A DNA stretch of 33,747 nucleotides, taken from CAG-390 sp045543615 (GTDB taxonomy: Bacteria; Bacillota; Clostridia; Oscillospirales; CAG-272). How positions within the stretch are numbered: position 1 is the stretch's first letter; each line of letters begins with the position of its first letter. Below, piece after piece: positions 1 through 8,726 of this stretch. The notes under the pieces were generated by a model, which searched no databases, was not told the DNA's origin, and worked only from the letters and a program-made list of their open reading frames with translations. A program made the translations under genes and the position numbers. Where the stretch lies: NCBI GenBank assembly GCA_045543615.1, contig JAZPXL010000024.1, positions 1 to 33,747 on the forward strand, written 5' to 3'.

Positions 1-1
1 T

Positions 2-238
2 GTCAACACCGCTGACGGTTGGAGAATTGCTGATTGCGACTTTGTCGACGCCCTGCAGAATTCACGTGACCGTAAGCTTGTTGAAGATGTCATTTTTGAA
101 CGCACAGAGGGCTGGGATTACAACGCCCCCAACACCGCTGATGCTTCGTTTGAGCAGATTGTAATGCTGACAGTGGTTGCCACACTTTCGCTTGTCGCAG
201 TTCCGGTTGTTCTCTCACGCAAGCGCAGAGCTATGTAA
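2..238 (+). CDS. C-terminal end of a cell-surface protein with a sorting-like membrane anchor (partial)
   Basis: The reading frame is open from the window edge to a TAA at 236-238, so only about 78 C-terminal residues are visible. The tail holds a PNTADAS-like motif, then a hydrophobic span of about 20 residues (IVMLTVVATLSLVAVPVV) and a basic end (SRKRRAM). This motif-span-basic order is typical of sortase substrates and related C-terminal anchors of Firmicute surface proteins, here in a non-LPXTG form with NTAD in the motif position. The protein is therefore probably exported and held at the membrane or wall. The upstream part carries no recognisable domain, so the molecular function cannot be named. 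A bidirectional terminator follows about 70 bases downstream. Confidence 0.7.
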   Translation, partial: VNTADGWRIADCDFVDALQNSRDRKLVEDVIFERTEGWDYNAPNTADASFEQIVMLTVVATLSLVAVPVVLSRKRRAM

Positions 239-310
239 GAAAGAGGTGCAGGAAGATTTATTTCACTTTCTGTCTTTTGCAGAATGATCTTATCTTTGAG
301 ATAAAATGAA

Positions 311-347
311 AAAATCACCACCAACTTTTTGTTGGTGGTGACTTTTT
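311..347. terminator. Bidirectional intrinsic terminator
   Basis: An 11-bp perfect stem (315-325 with 331-341) encloses a TTTTT loop. It is flanked by an A-run on the left and a T-run at 343-347, so it can stop transcripts of the partial plus-strand gene and of the converging minus-strand TepA-like gene, whose stop codon (346-348) lies in the T-run. Confidence 0.85.
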
Positions 348-1029
348 ATCGGGTGCGTTCTGCCTCACAGCCCTCTACAAGCTCTCGCATTGCGCATAGT
401 GCGTCAGAGAGTCCTCCTATTTGGTCTATTATGCCGTGTCGTACTGCCTCCTCTCCGTCAATGACGCTTCCAACATCGGTTGCTATCTGGTCGGGGCGCA
501 TCATAAGCTCTCTTACCTTTTCGGGTGTTGCCTTTGAATTTCTGCAAATAAAGGATATTATTCTTTCCTGCATATCGTGGAAATAGGTATAGGTCTGTGG
601 TGCGCCAACGACAGTTCCACTTATCCTTACGGGGTGGATTGTCATTGTTGCGCTCGGCACGATGAATGATCGTTTTGCCGCCACAGCGAGTGGAACGCCT
701 ATTGAATGTCCACCACCGAGCACGAGCGAGACTGTTGGCTTTGTCATTGACGATATAAGCTCTGCTATTGCAAGTCCTGCCTCAACGTCCCCACCCATCG
801 TGTTGAGCATAAATAACACTCCGTCAGTATCCCTGTCTTGATCGAGAGAGACGAGCAGAGGCAACAGATGCTCGTATTTTGTGTTCTTTTGGTTTTCGCC
901 TGAAAGATAATGCCCCTCTATCTGTCCAATTATGCAAACTGCACGCACACGCTCGCCTGAATTTTTGATGTCTGCCGTGTCTCCCAGCAAATCACTGCTC
1001 TCGGTGCTTTTCTTTTCTTCTTCTGCCAT
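346..1029 (-). CDS. TepA/YmfB-like ClpP-family serine peptidase
   Basis: This 227-residue protein has the ClpP/crotonase fold sequence pattern of the S14 TepA group (translocation-enhancing protein), cytosolic serine peptidases that lack the Clp ATPase pairing of true ClpP. The nucleophile Ser109 sits in GGGHSIG, the catalytic His132 in MTIHP, and a downstream Asp is available near residues 181-185; the ending EAVRHGIID matches the family. The oligomerisation motif NTMGG lies at residues 76-80. The first 25 residues are acidic and charged and not conserved. The start at 1029 has an AGGAGAGG ribosome binding site a few bases upstream. The gene stands alone, divergent from pepD. Its natural substrate is not known. 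The family call is firm; the TepA subgroup is an inference from length and motif context. Confidence 0.85.
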   Translation of the reverse strand: MAEEEKKSTESSDLLGDTADIKNSGERVRAVCIIGQIEGHYLSGENQKNTKYEHLLPLLVSLDQDRDTDGVLFMLNTMGGDVEAGLAIAELISSMTKPTVSLVLGGGHSIGVPLAVAAKRSFIVPSATMTIHPVRISGTVVGAPQTYTYFHDMQERIISFICRNSKATPEKVRELMMRPDQIATDVGSVIDGEEAVRHGIIDQIGGLSDALCAMRELVEGCEAERTR

Positions 1030-1089
1030 TTTCCTCTCCTTTTGTTTTTATATTATTTTGCCTCAACTTGACTTTATTATTCTTTTTTA

Positions 1090-1118
1090 TTGAAAGAGAG
1101 GAAGATTTGTGATATAAT
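1090..1118 (+). promoter_or_regulatory. Sigma-A promoter of pepD
   Basis: TTGAAA (1090-1095) and TATAAT (1113-1118) are separated by exactly 17 bases, about 30 bases before the pepD start codon. Confidence 0.8.
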
Positions 1119-1147
1119 AATAAAAAATATCCGAAAGGAAAACGAAA

Positions 1148-2599
1148 ATGATAGTTAGTGGTACTAATGCCGACAAGGTATTTGAATTTTTTGAGCTTCT
1201 TTCAAGCGTTCCTCACGGTTCTGGCAATATGGGAGCTATATGCGACATTTGCGAAAGGTTTGCGTCTGAGCGTGGACTTTTCTGTCTTCGTGATGAGTGT
1301 GGAAATATTATTATTAAAAAAGAAGGAAGTGCCGGCTACGAGCAGAGCGAGCCTGTGATCCTTCAAGGTCATCTTGATATGGTTTGTGCAAAGGATAGCG
1401 ACTGCAAGCTTGATATGGCAAATGAGCCAATCATCCTTTGCCGTGACGGTGATTATCTTCGTGCAGAGGGTACGTCTCTTGGTGGAGACAATATTATTGC
1501 AGTTGCTATGATAATGGCTCTGCTTGACAGCGACGACATCCCCCATCCTCCCATTGAGGCAGTATTTACCGTAGACGAGGAGATAGGACTTCTTGGAGCT
1601 TCGGTACTTGACACCTCTGTGCTGAGTGGCAAGAGAATGCTCAATCTTGACTCCGAGGAGGAGGGCGTTTTCACCGTTTGTTGTGCAGGTGGTGTGAGAG
1701 TCAACGCCACGCTTCCTCACGATAAGTACCCCACTACCACCACAGAGGTAGCGTACATAATAAGCGTTGATGGTCTTTCGGGTGGACACTCGGGTGTTGA
1801 CATTATTCGAGGCAGAGAGAGTGCCAACAGGCTTATTATCAGATTCTTGTCATCCCTTTCAAGAAGAATACCCACTCGCCTCGCCTCACTTTGTGGTGGT
1901 GAGCTTGACAATGTTATTTGCCCTAAGGCTGAGGCAGTTGTTGTAATAGACCCCGCCGATGCTGAGGCTTTGCACGCAAGCGTGCTTGAATTTGACAGGA
2001 TATATAAAAACGAGCTTGCCGTCTCTGACGGTGGCGTAAGTGTTACGGCTTTGGCAGTGGAGCTTCCCACTCTTGCCACAACTGCATCTGACAGCCGACG
2101 CATTCTCGCGCTTCTGTTCTCGCTCCCCAATCACATTCAGCGAATGAGCCGTGATTTTGAGGGACTTGTGCAGACCTCGCTCAATATGGGAGTATTGATG
2201 GACGGTGATGATGCGCTTCGCTTTTCGTACTCCGTCCGCTCGTCGATTTCTTCCGAAAAAGAAGAGCTTGTTGAGAAGATACGTGTTATAGTCGAGGAGC
2301 TTGGTGGTGGAAGTATTGCGCTTCACGGCGAGTATCCTGCGTGGGAATACAAGCGTACCTCGCCCCTCTGCGACCTGCTTAAGCAGACTTATTTGGAGCT
2401 TACGGGCAAGAGCGCAAAAATTGAGGGAACTCACGGTGGACTTGAATGCGGTGTGTTCTCGGGTAGCATTGAGGGACTTGATTGTGTGTCTCTCGGCCCC
2501 GACCTCTTCGACGTTCACTCTCCGAGAGAGAAGCTCTCCATTCCGTCTGTCGGACGGCTGTGGACGCTTGTTTGCACTCTCCTTGAGAAAATGAAATGA
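1148..2599 (+). CDS. pepD: Aminoacyl-histidine dipeptidase (cytosol non-specific dipeptidase)
   Basis: PepD is a cytosolic di-zinc M20 metallopeptidase that hydrolyses a broad range of dipeptides, including Xaa-His, and so recycles amino acids. The 483-residue length is normal for the family. Visible metal and catalytic residues are His75 and Asp77 in GHLDMV, the bridging Asp114 in LGGDN, the Glu144-Glu145 pair in VDEEIG, Asp168 in LNLDSEE and His457 near the C-terminus in DVHSPRE. The central dimerisation/lid domain begins after about residue 185, with GGHSGVDI as its landmark. The start at 1148 follows a GAAAGGAAAA ribosome binding site and a near-consensus promoter. The gene is monocistronic, closed by a strong hairpin terminator only a few bases after the stop. 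Confidence 0.93.
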   Translation: MIVSGTNADKVFEFFELLSSVPHGSGNMGAICDICERFASERGLFCLRDECGNIIIKKEGSAGYEQSEPVILQGHLDMVCAKDSDCKLDMANEPIILCRDGDYLRAEGTSLGGDNIIAVAMIMALLDSDDIPHPPIEAVFTVDEEIGLLGASVLDTSVLSGKRMLNLDSEEEGVFTVCCAGGVRVNATLPHDKYPTTTTEVAYIISVDGLSGGHSGVDIIRGRESANRLIIRFLSSLSRRIPTRLASLCGGELDNVICPKAEAVVVIDPADAEALHASVLEFDRIYKNELAVSDGGVSVTALAVELPTLATTASDSRRILALLFSLPNHIQRMSRDFEGLVQTSLNMGVLMDGDDALRFSYSVRSSISSEKEELVEKIRVIVEELGGGSIALHGEYPAWEYKRTSPLCDLLKQTYLELTGKSAKIEGTHGGLECGVFSGSIEGLDCVSLGPDLFDVHSPREKLSIPSVGRLWTLVCTLLEKMK

Positions 2600-2605
2600 C
2601 AAACA

Positions 2606-2636
2606 AAAAATGCACGGACGCTGTCCGTGCATTTTT
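2606..2636. terminator. Intrinsic terminator after pepD (bidirectional)
   Basis: A perfect 14-bp stem (2606-2619 with 2623-2636), with A-run and T-run ends and a GCT loop, lies between the converging pepD and DUF5640-like lipoprotein genes. It can serve both. Confidence 0.92.
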
Positions 2637-2646
2637 GTTTTGAGCT

Positions 2647-2994
2647 TTATTCAGCCTTTGTGTAAATTGTAGCCTTGTTGTCCTTTGTAAGTGTGAGCTT
2701 GTCGCCCTTTACTTCAAATGTAAATTCCTCAATTGTCTTAACGCCCATAACCTCGTGTATGATGGTAAGGGTGTCTCCGTCGACCTCGTACGTGAAGTCT
2801 GTTGTGATTCCGAGAGAAGTCTCGCTACCAACGCCGTCCTTCTCAAATGTGTAGGAGCTTTCAACTGTTCCGAACAAAGAGTCGGTCGAGGTCTTCCAAG
2901 TTCCGATGAGAGCAGATGCGCCACCACAGGATGTGAGGAGCACGATGGGGAGGAGCATCATTACTGCGAGGACGGCACTAATCGTTCTTTTCAT
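2647..2994 (-). CDS. Small lipoprotein with DUF5640-like lipocalin-type domain
   Basis: The 115-residue protein begins with a lipoprotein signal peptide: basic MKR, a hydrophobic core and lipobox LTSC with Cys23 as the lipidation site. The mature part opens with LIGTWK and has alternating short beta-strand patterns (YTFEKDG, TYEVDGD, FTFEVKGDKLTL), the pattern of DUF5640/lipocalin-like lipoproteins common in Clostridia. It should sit on the outer face of the membrane; the ligand is unknown. The start at 2994 was chosen over an ATG at 3060 because it has an AAAGGAGA ribosome binding site just upstream and begins the signal peptide; the longer version would start within the promoter. It has its own promoter even though it follows ppa on the same strand. 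Confidence 0.75.
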   Translation of the reverse strand: MKRTISAVLAVMMLLPIVLLTSCGGASALIGTWKTSTDSLFGTVESSYTFEKDGVGSETSLGITTDFTYEVDGDTLTIIHEVMGVKTIEEFTFEVKGDKLTLTKDNKATIYTKAE

Positions 2995-3028
2995 AGTTTT
3001 TCTCCTTTTAGCTTTTATTGGTAAAATA

Positions 3029-3057
3029 ATTATACCACCAAGGCGCGAATTTGTCAA
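3029..3057 (-). promoter_or_regulatory. Sigma-A promoter of the DUF5640-like lipoprotein
   Basis: On the minus strand TTGACA (3057-3052) and TATAAT (3034-3029), with a 17-base spacer, give a full-consensus promoter. It sits directly after the ppa stop codon, and no terminator separates ppa from it, so read-through plus an independent strong start are both expected. Confidence 0.9.
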
Positions 3058-3068
3058 CAAAAAATGGC

Positions 3069-3599
3069 TTATTTTGCAAATTCCTTGTTGTAATTGTCGA
3101 TGGATTCCTGAATGATTTTCTTAGCCTCAGCAGGACCGAACAGCTCTCTAACAGCCGTCTGCTTGTTTTCAAGCTGTTTGTAGACGGTGAAGAAGTGCAT
3201 TATTTCATCGAAAATGTGCGCAGGAAGTCCGTCGATGTCGGTGATATGGTTGTAGTTGGGGTCGGAGAGGGGAATTGCGATAATTTTATCGTCAAGTCTG
3301 CCACAGTCAATCATACGCATAACGCCGATGGGATATACCTTGATGAGTGTCATCGGGTAAATCGGCTCAGCACCAATGATGAGAACGTCAAGAGGGTCGC
3401 CGTCATCTGCATAGGTGCGAGGGATGAAGCCGTAATTTGCAGGGTAGTGGGTTGAGGTGTAGAGCACACGGTCGAGCTTGAGCAGTCCTGTCTGCTTGTC
3501 AAGCTCATATTTGCATTTGCTTCCCTTTGGGATTTCAATAAGTGCTATGAATTCATCGGGAGTAATAAGCGAGGGGTCGATATCGTGCCAAATATTCAT
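3069..3599 (-). CDS. ppa: Inorganic pyrophosphatase (family I)
   Basis: This soluble enzyme hydrolyses pyrophosphate to two phosphates and so pulls biosynthetic reactions forward. The 176-residue length fits bacterial family I enzymes. The signature DGDPLDV carries the metal-binding Asp66, Asp68 and Asp71. The substrate-binding segments EIPKGSKCKYE and HYPANYGFIP are present in the expected order, and a later GLPAHI region follows. An AGGAGG ribosome binding site precedes the start at 3599. It is the last gene of the DUF512-der-obg operon, 20 bases after obg. No terminator is seen after it. The presence of a soluble family I enzyme does not exclude a membrane pyrophosphatase elsewhere. Confidence 0.95.
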   Translation of the reverse strand: MNIWHDIDPSLITPDEFIALIEIPKGSKCKYELDKQTGLLKLDRVLYTSTHYPANYGFIPRTYADDGDPLDVLIIGAEPIYPMTLIKVYPIGVMRMIDCGRLDDKIIAIPLSDPNYNHITDIDGLPAHIFDEIMHFFTVYKQLENKQTAVRELFGPAEAKKIIQESIDNYNKEFAK

Positions 3600-3619
3600 A
3601 ATTGACCTCCTGTTGTTGT

Positions 3620-4903
3620 TTATTTTACGAAATCAAATTCAAAATCATAAATTGAGACGGTACAGCCATCGGTACAGCCGGCCTGTTCAAGTGCGTCAAT
3701 GACGCCACTTTTCGAGAGAACCTTCTGGAAGAATCCAAGCGACTCGTAGTCCTCGAAATTGACCTGACCACAGAGATTGAAGAGCCATTCGCCCTCAACA
3801 TAGAAGACATCGTTTTCTCTGCGAATTGTGGTTTCCTTGCCACCACCGACGTATGCGTCCTCAGGTTCATATTCTGCCTCATATATGGTCATAGGAGGAA
3901 GCTCTGCGAGCATCTCGTCGGCTCTGCGAACGAGTGTGTCAAGTCCCTCGCCGCTTACGGCTGATACATAAATAATCTCTCTGCTCGTTTCCTTGCAGTA
4001 CGCCTCAAACGCCTCGACATCGACCACGGTGGGATCGAGAATGTCGCTCTTGTTTGCAACAATGATCTGTGGACGTGTAGCAAGCTCGGGGCTGTAACGC
4101 TCAAGCTCACGGTCTATCATCTTGATATCCTCTACGGGATCACGGTATTCAACCGATGCGATATCTACAACGTGGAAGAGCAGACGGCAACGGTCAACGT
4201 GGCGCAAGAAAGCGTGTCCAAGACCTGCTCCATCAGCAGCTCCCTCAATAAGACCGGGAATATCAGCTGCAACAAAGCCACGTCCCCTGCCCGATGTGCT
4301 GACAACGCCAAGGTTGGGGGAAAGGGTTGTGAAGTGATAATCTGCTATTTTGGGCTTTGCCGAGGATATTTTTGAGAGGATTGAGGATTTACCAACGCTG
4401 GGGTAGCCGATAAGTCCGACGTCAGCGAGCATCTTCAGCTCTAAAATGACCTCTCTCTCCTCGCCCCTTGTTCCACTCTTTGCGAACATCGGAACCTGGC
4501 GTGTGGGAGTTGCGAAATGGCGATTGCCCCAGCCACCACGGCCACCCTTGCAGAGAAGAAAGTCAGCTCCATCATCTGCCGACATATCGTGAATGATCTT
4601 CTCGCTTGCGGCGTCGAGGATGAGAGTTCCTGGAGGAACGCTTATAATGCAGGGTGGAGCAGATGCCCCGTGGCATTTGTGTCCCATACCGTTTCCACCG
4701 TCCTCTGCGATGAACTTGTGCTTATATTTGAAGTCAAGAAGTGTGTTACAGTTCGTGTTTACACGGACGATGACATCGCCGCCACGCCCTCCGTCTCCAC
4801 CGTCAGGGCCTCCGTGTGATACATATTTCTCACGTCTGAAGGAAACCGAGCCGTTTCCGCCGTTTCCCGATCTGACGAGGATTTTTACTCTGTCGATTAA
4901 CAT
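3620..4903 (-). CDS. obg: Obg/CgtA ribosome-associated GTPase
   Basis: Obg binds the 50S subunit and couples ribosome assembly to nucleotide levels. The 427-residue protein has the full Gram-positive architecture. The glycine-rich Obg fold spans residues 1-158 (GGPDGGDGGRGG, GGRGGWGN). The G domain holds P-loop GYPSVGKSS (166-174), DIPGLIEGA as the G3 region and NKSD as G4. The C-terminal OCT domain occupies about residues 350-427. The start MLIDRVKI is the usual Obg start; the upstream AAGGAC is a moderate ribosome binding site. It lies between der and ppa in a same-strand run with short gaps, so the genes are probably co-transcribed. Confidence 0.97.
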   Translation of the reverse strand: MLIDRVKILVRSGNGGNGSVSFRREKYVSHGGPDGGDGGRGGDVIVRVNTNCNTLLDFKYKHKFIAEDGGNGMGHKCHGASAPPCIISVPPGTLILDAASEKIIHDMSADDGADFLLCKGGRGGWGNRHFATPTRQVPMFAKSGTRGEEREVILELKMLADVGLIGYPSVGKSSILSKISSAKPKIADYHFTTLSPNLGVVSTSGRGRGFVAADIPGLIEGAADGAGLGHAFLRHVDRCRLLFHVVDIASVEYRDPVEDIKMIDRELERYSPELATRPQIIVANKSDILDPTVVDVEAFEAYCKETSREIIYVSAVSGEGLDTLVRRADEMLAELPPMTIYEAEYEPEDAYVGGGKETTIRRENDVFYVEGEWLFNLCGQVNFEDYESLGFFQKVLSKSGVIDALEQAGCTDGCTVSIYDFEFDFVK

Positions 4904-4954
4904 TTTGTACGTCCTTTCGGATATGTTTGGGGGTTGTTTGCCTTGAATGCAAGA

Positions 4955-6286
4955 TTATTTATCGTCGCCCTTTTCCCTGATTATCAGCTTTATGGGAGTT
5001 CCCTTGAAGCCGAATGTCGAGCGCAGGCAGTTTTCAATATATCTCTGGTACGAGAAATGGAACAGCTCTGCGTTGTTACAGAAGATAACAAAGGTTGGGG
5101 GAGCAACACCTATCTGTGTCATATAGTAGATCTTAAGTCTCTTGCCCTTGTCAGACGGTGGCTGCACACGGATCATTGCATCACGCAGAACGTCGTTGAG
5201 CATACCTGTTGTAACACGCATTACAGCCTGACCGTAGACATAGTCTATCTGCTCAAAGAGGTTTGTCACGCGCTGACCTGTGAGAGCAGAGACAAACATA
5301 ATTGGAGCGTAGGGCATATATGCAAGAGCAACACGGATCTTGTCGGTAAACTCCTTAACTGTGGAGTTGTCCTTGTCGGGAATTGAGTCCCATTTGTTTA
5401 CAACTATTATTGACGCCTTTCCTGCCTCGTGTGCGATACCTGCGATCTTTTCGTCCTGCTCGGTGATACCCTCTGCGGCGTCGATCATAATAAGACAAAC
5501 ATCGGCTCTTTCAACTGCCGTGTGCGCACGAAGCACCGAGTAGTGCTCGACCGAGTCCTTGATCTTAGCACTTCTGCGAATACCTGCTGTGTCGATAAAG
5601 GTGTATGTTCCGTACTCGTTTGTAACAATTGTGTCGACAGCATCACGGGTTGTGCCGGGGATGTTTGATACGATGAGTCGCTTTTCGCCAACGATGCGAT
5701 TGATTATTGAGGATTTTCCTGCGTTTGGCTTACCGATTACGGCAACCTTGATGCCACCGTCATCCGCATCCTGCTCTTCTGCCTCGGGGAGAAGCTCAAG
5801 AACGGCATCGAGTAGGTCACCACTTCCTGTTCCGTGAATGGACGAGAGCGCGATGGGATCGGTATCAAATCCGAGCTCGTAAAACTCATAATATTCCATC
5901 GGGAGTGCACCGATGCTGTCACATTTGTTGATGACGGGAATTATGGGCTTGCCACTCTTTTTAAGCATTACTGCGATCTCACGGTCATCGGCAACAAGTC
6001 CTGCACGAACGTCGCACATAAACACGATAACATCTGCACTCTCAATTGCGATTTCTGCCTGAAGTCGCATCTGCGAGAGGATAATATCGTCACTCTTAGG
6101 CTCAATTCCACCTGTGTCGATGACAATAAGCTGCTTTCCACACCACTCGGTCTCGCCGTAGAGACGGTCTCTTGTTACACCGGGAGTGTCCTCGACAATG
6201 GCACGCCTCTCGCCGATGAGCTTGTTGAAAAGTGTGCTTTTGCCCACATTAGGTCTGCCAACTATGGCTATTATTGGTTTTGACAT
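4955..6286 (-). CDS. der: Der/EngA double-domain GTPase of ribosome biogenesis
   Basis: Der has two tandem G domains and a C-terminal KH-like domain and acts in 50S subunit maturation. Here the first P-loop is GRPNVGKST near residue 10, with DTGG and NKCD further on. The second is GKPNAGKSS near residue 185, with DTAG and NKWD. The KH-like domain fills about residues 350-443. The 443-residue length is standard. The gene follows the lipoprotein and the DUF512 gene on the same strand. Adjacency of der to a DUF512 gene is a common arrangement in Firmicutes, which supports both calls. Confidence 0.97.
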   Translation of the reverse strand: MSKPIIAIVGRPNVGKSTLFNKLIGERRAIVEDTPGVTRDRLYGETEWCGKQLIVIDTGGIEPKSDDIILSQMRLQAEIAIESADVIVFMCDVRAGLVADDREIAVMLKKSGKPIIPVINKCDSIGALPMEYYEFYELGFDTDPIALSSIHGTGSGDLLDAVLELLPEAEEQDADDGGIKVAVIGKPNAGKSSIINRIVGEKRLIVSNIPGTTRDAVDTIVTNEYGTYTFIDTAGIRRSAKIKDSVEHYSVLRAHTAVERADVCLIMIDAAEGITEQDEKIAGIAHEAGKASIIVVNKWDSIPDKDNSTVKEFTDKIRVALAYMPYAPIMFVSALTGQRVTNLFEQIDYVYGQAVMRVTTGMLNDVLRDAMIRVQPPSDKGKRLKIYYMTQIGVAPPTFVIFCNNAELFHFSYQRYIENCLRSTFGFKGTPIKLIIREKGDDK

Positions 6287-6318
6287 TTTTAACTACCTTT
6301 GCTTTATGCTTTTATACT

Positions 6319-7278
6319 TTATTTTGTCGGGCTTATCATAATGAATGAATTTACCTTGTCAAGAGGAATGGAAAATTCAGCGAAATGTCCACCCTCACGG
6401 TCAACCTCTATGACAACGATAAGCTCGCTCTTTGTGAAATAGGTTTCGGGGAAAGTGCCGTACTGTGCGTAGTATTTGTATTGCTCGGAAATAGAGGTAA
6501 GTGTGGCTGTATCGGTGTAGGCGGTGCTTCCTGAAATCTGTGTAAACGCTCCACTACGGAAGAGAGAGAGCACGCTGCCAAAGTCTGAGTAGGTCTTTTT
6601 GAGTGTGATATCCTTCTCGCTTGAGAGGTTTATGTTATTGGTGTAGACAAAGCTCTCGTCACGGCTGTCGTCCGAGGAGTCGATTTTACCCTCACTGCGC
6701 ACAGAGAGAATGTTGTTGCCCATATAGGTGATTTCAGTTGAAATAATTTCGTAAACTATTGTATTGCCTGAGGCAATCATCTCCTCGGCGTTGGGCAGAC
6801 GAGTGCGATACTCAGCCTCTGCAATCTGTGAGAGTAACTCGTTTATATCGTTCTGCTTTTCCTCGTCGGCAAGTGACTTGAGTCGAGGGAAGCGCAGAAT
6901 GCGCTCGCTCTTCTTTGTGCCCTGAGTGCCGATGGTCTGACTAACCGTCACGATTTCAAAATCGTATTTTTCGGGAACAACTACTACCCCTGTGTCCTCG
7001 GCAGTTGTGTTTTCGACCACGGGAGCTTTGGTTGTTTCATCTGTGGGTGCGCTCGTTGAGTCAGACGGTGGCGCAGTTGTGACTACACTCGGGGGTGCTT
7101 TTGTGGTTGATTCATCACTCGGCGTGCTGTCGGGAATGACGGGTGCCGGCGTGCCGGAGCCGAGAGGTGTTGTGCGATAGCCGTCACCGTGATATTCGGG
7201 ATAGCAGGACGAGAACGCTAGTGCGGTGAGTGCAAGCACAAGGAAAAATAACAATAGTGCAAATTTCTGTTTTTTCAT
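6319..7278 (-). CDS. Lipoprotein with Thr/Ser/Pro-rich stalk and DUF3298/RsiV-like C-terminal region
   Basis: The 319-residue protein starts with a lipoprotein signal peptide ending in lipobox FSSC (Cys25). Residues about 30-105 form a Thr/Ser/Pro-rich low-complexity stalk with repeated TTKAP and PPSD-like units. The remaining 210 residues look globular, with a beta-rich, RsiV/DUF3298-like pattern (an ILRFPRLKSL segment, paired strands, and DREGGHFAEFSIPLDKV near the end). It is expected to be tethered to the outer membrane face by the stalk. It begins 3 bases after the DUF512 stop codon and without a clear ribosome binding site, which suggests translational coupling. The role is unknown; the domain name is tentative. 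Confidence 0.65.
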   Translation of the reverse strand: MKKQKFALLLFFLVLALTALAFSSCYPEYHGDGYRTTPLGSGTPAPVIPDSTPSDESTTKAPPSVVTTAPPSDSTSAPTDETTKAPVVENTTAEDTGVVVVPEKYDFEIVTVSQTIGTQGTKKSERILRFPRLKSLADEEKQNDINELLSQIAEAEYRTRLPNAEEMIASGNTIVYEIISTEITYMGNNILSVRSEGKIDSSDDSRDESFVYTNNINLSSEKDITLKKTYSDFGSVLSLFRSGAFTQISGSTAYTDTATLTSISEQYKYYAQYGTFPETYFTKSELIVVIEVDREGGHFAEFSIPLDKVNSFIMISPTK

Positions 7279-7281
7279 CGT

Positions 7282-8613
7282 TTAATAAAGTGGTTTGTAT
7301 CTCTTGCCAAGGCAGAGAGCACGAACAAACTCGCCACCGTCACAGGGTGTTGTGATAACGGGAGTGCCGAGTGCCTCGCTGACAGTAGCAGGAGAGAGGT
7401 TATCAAGGAAGAGGTCACCGTCTGCACGAAGACAGTTGCGTGGGATAAGTATGCATTCGCCAAGCGCAAGCTCACGGCATTGGGCGATGATGTCAGAGCC
7501 TGTGATAAGTCCCGACACCGTTACACTCTCACCGAAGAAGTCGTTTCGTATTGCCTTGACATTTACAGAGATGTCGCCACGTTTTTCGGTTACCTTGTCT
7601 ACGATCTTCTTGATGGTGGAATAAGCTGCTGCGCCTGTTATGACAGTCAGCGTACGCTTATGATTATTGTCAGCCTTTGGTGTGATATATTCAAGCTCAC
7701 GCATAGCTTCTGAGAGGAACGAGGTCAGCATACCAACGCCATCCTCTATCTGCGAAAAGTCACCGTAGTGCTCCTCGCCGGGAAGCTCAACTTCGCCCTT
7801 TACATAAAACTCATCGGAGCAGAAGAATATGCGCCGTCCGTATTTCGCACAGCAAAAGTCACCGTAGGCGTCCACTTGTTTAATTACAGCACGGCATTCC
7901 TCGGGAGAGTAAGATGTGAGAGGATAGAGACCTTCACGGTGACGTGTAAGTCCTGCGGGAACGATGGAGACGCTGTCAAGTGCAGGGAGATATTCCATCA
8001 GGTCGTGAAGTGTGCGATCAAGCTCAGAGCCGTCATTGATACCACGGCACAGCACTATCTGCGCACAGATGGTGATGCCTGCATCGGCAAAGCGTCGCAG
8101 ATACGAGAGCGTCTGTCCTGCAAAGCGATTGTTAAGCATCATACAGCGCAGGGTGGGATTTGTTGTGTGAACGGAAACGTTTATCGGTGAGATGTGCATC
8201 TCGATTATCCGTTCCACCTCACGCTCGCTTATATTTGTCAGGGTGATATAATTACCGTGCAGAAATGAGAGACGGGAATCGTCATCCTTGAAATAGCAGG
8301 ACTCTCGCATACCCTCGGGGTTCTGGTCGATGAAGCAGAAAATACATTTGTTTCTGCAAGATTGCTTGTCATCCATCAGGGCAGTTGCAAAGTCAAGTCC
8401 TATATCGGTCTGCTCTTCGCTCTTGTTGAAGGAGACGGCAAAATGGCGTGCTCCACGTCTCAGCTCAAGGCGAACTCTGCGCTCGCAAAGACGGAAGCGA
8501 TAGTCAAGTATATCAAAAATTTCGTGACCGTTTATGGAGATAAGCTCGTCTCCCGGCATTATTCCTGCTCGGAATGCGACAGTACCCTCACGCACATTTT
8601 CGATAACAACCAT
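7282..8613 (-). CDS. DUF512 family protein: PDZ domain plus radical-SAM-like iron-sulfur core
   Basis: Residues 1-70 form a PDZ-like domain (GTVAFRAGIMPGDELISING). It is followed by a CX3CX2C cluster (Cys86, Cys90, Cys93, in CRNKCIFCF) of radical-SAM type and then the conserved segments GNYITLTN, SVHTTNP and GITICAQIVLCRGIND. The C-terminal DUF512 region begins near residue 285 and includes LTVITGAAA. Length (443) and domain order match the DUF512/TIGR03279 family, whose biochemical role is not established; links to radical SAM chemistry are inferred from the cluster. It is the first gene of the operon containing der, obg and ppa, with an AAAGGTGG ribosome binding site and a consensus promoter. 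Confidence 0.88.
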   Translation of the reverse strand: MVVIENVREGTVAFRAGIMPGDELISINGHEIFDILDYRFRLCERRVRLELRRGARHFAVSFNKSEEQTDIGLDFATALMDDKQSCRNKCIFCFIDQNPEGMRESCYFKDDDSRLSFLHGNYITLTNISEREVERIIEMHISPINVSVHTTNPTLRCMMLNNRFAGQTLSYLRRFADAGITICAQIVLCRGINDGSELDRTLHDLMEYLPALDSVSIVPAGLTRHREGLYPLTSYSPEECRAVIKQVDAYGDFCCAKYGRRIFFCSDEFYVKGEVELPGEEHYGDFSQIEDGVGMLTSFLSEAMRELEYITPKADNNHKRTLTVITGAAAYSTIKKIVDKVTEKRGDISVNVKAIRNDFFGESVTVSGLITGSDIIAQCRELALGECILIPRNCLRADGDLFLDNLSPATVSEALGTPVITTPCDGGEFVRALCLGKRYKPLY

Positions 8614-8647
8614 TTTCCCACCACCTTTACATAATTTATCATTCTAC

Positions 8648-8676
8648 ATTATAACATAAAAATGGCTCTTTGTCAA
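8648..8676 (-). promoter_or_regulatory. Sigma-A promoter of the DUF512-der-obg-ppa operon
   Basis: On the minus strand TTGACA (8676-8671) and TATAAT (8653-8648) are 17 bases apart, a full-consensus promoter 35 bases before the DUF512 start. Confidence 0.9.
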
Positions 8677-8693
8677 TTATATAATATATAATT

Positions 8694-8724
8694 AAAAGAA
8701 CCTCGGCAGTGCGAGGTTCTTTTT
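8694..8724 (-). terminator. Intrinsic terminator after the VanY-like gene
   Basis: A perfect 12-bp stem (8694-8705 with 8712-8723) and a 6-base loop separate the VanY-like gene from the next operon's promoter. On the minus strand it ends in a short T-run. Confidence 0.82.
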
Positions 8725-8726
8725 CC

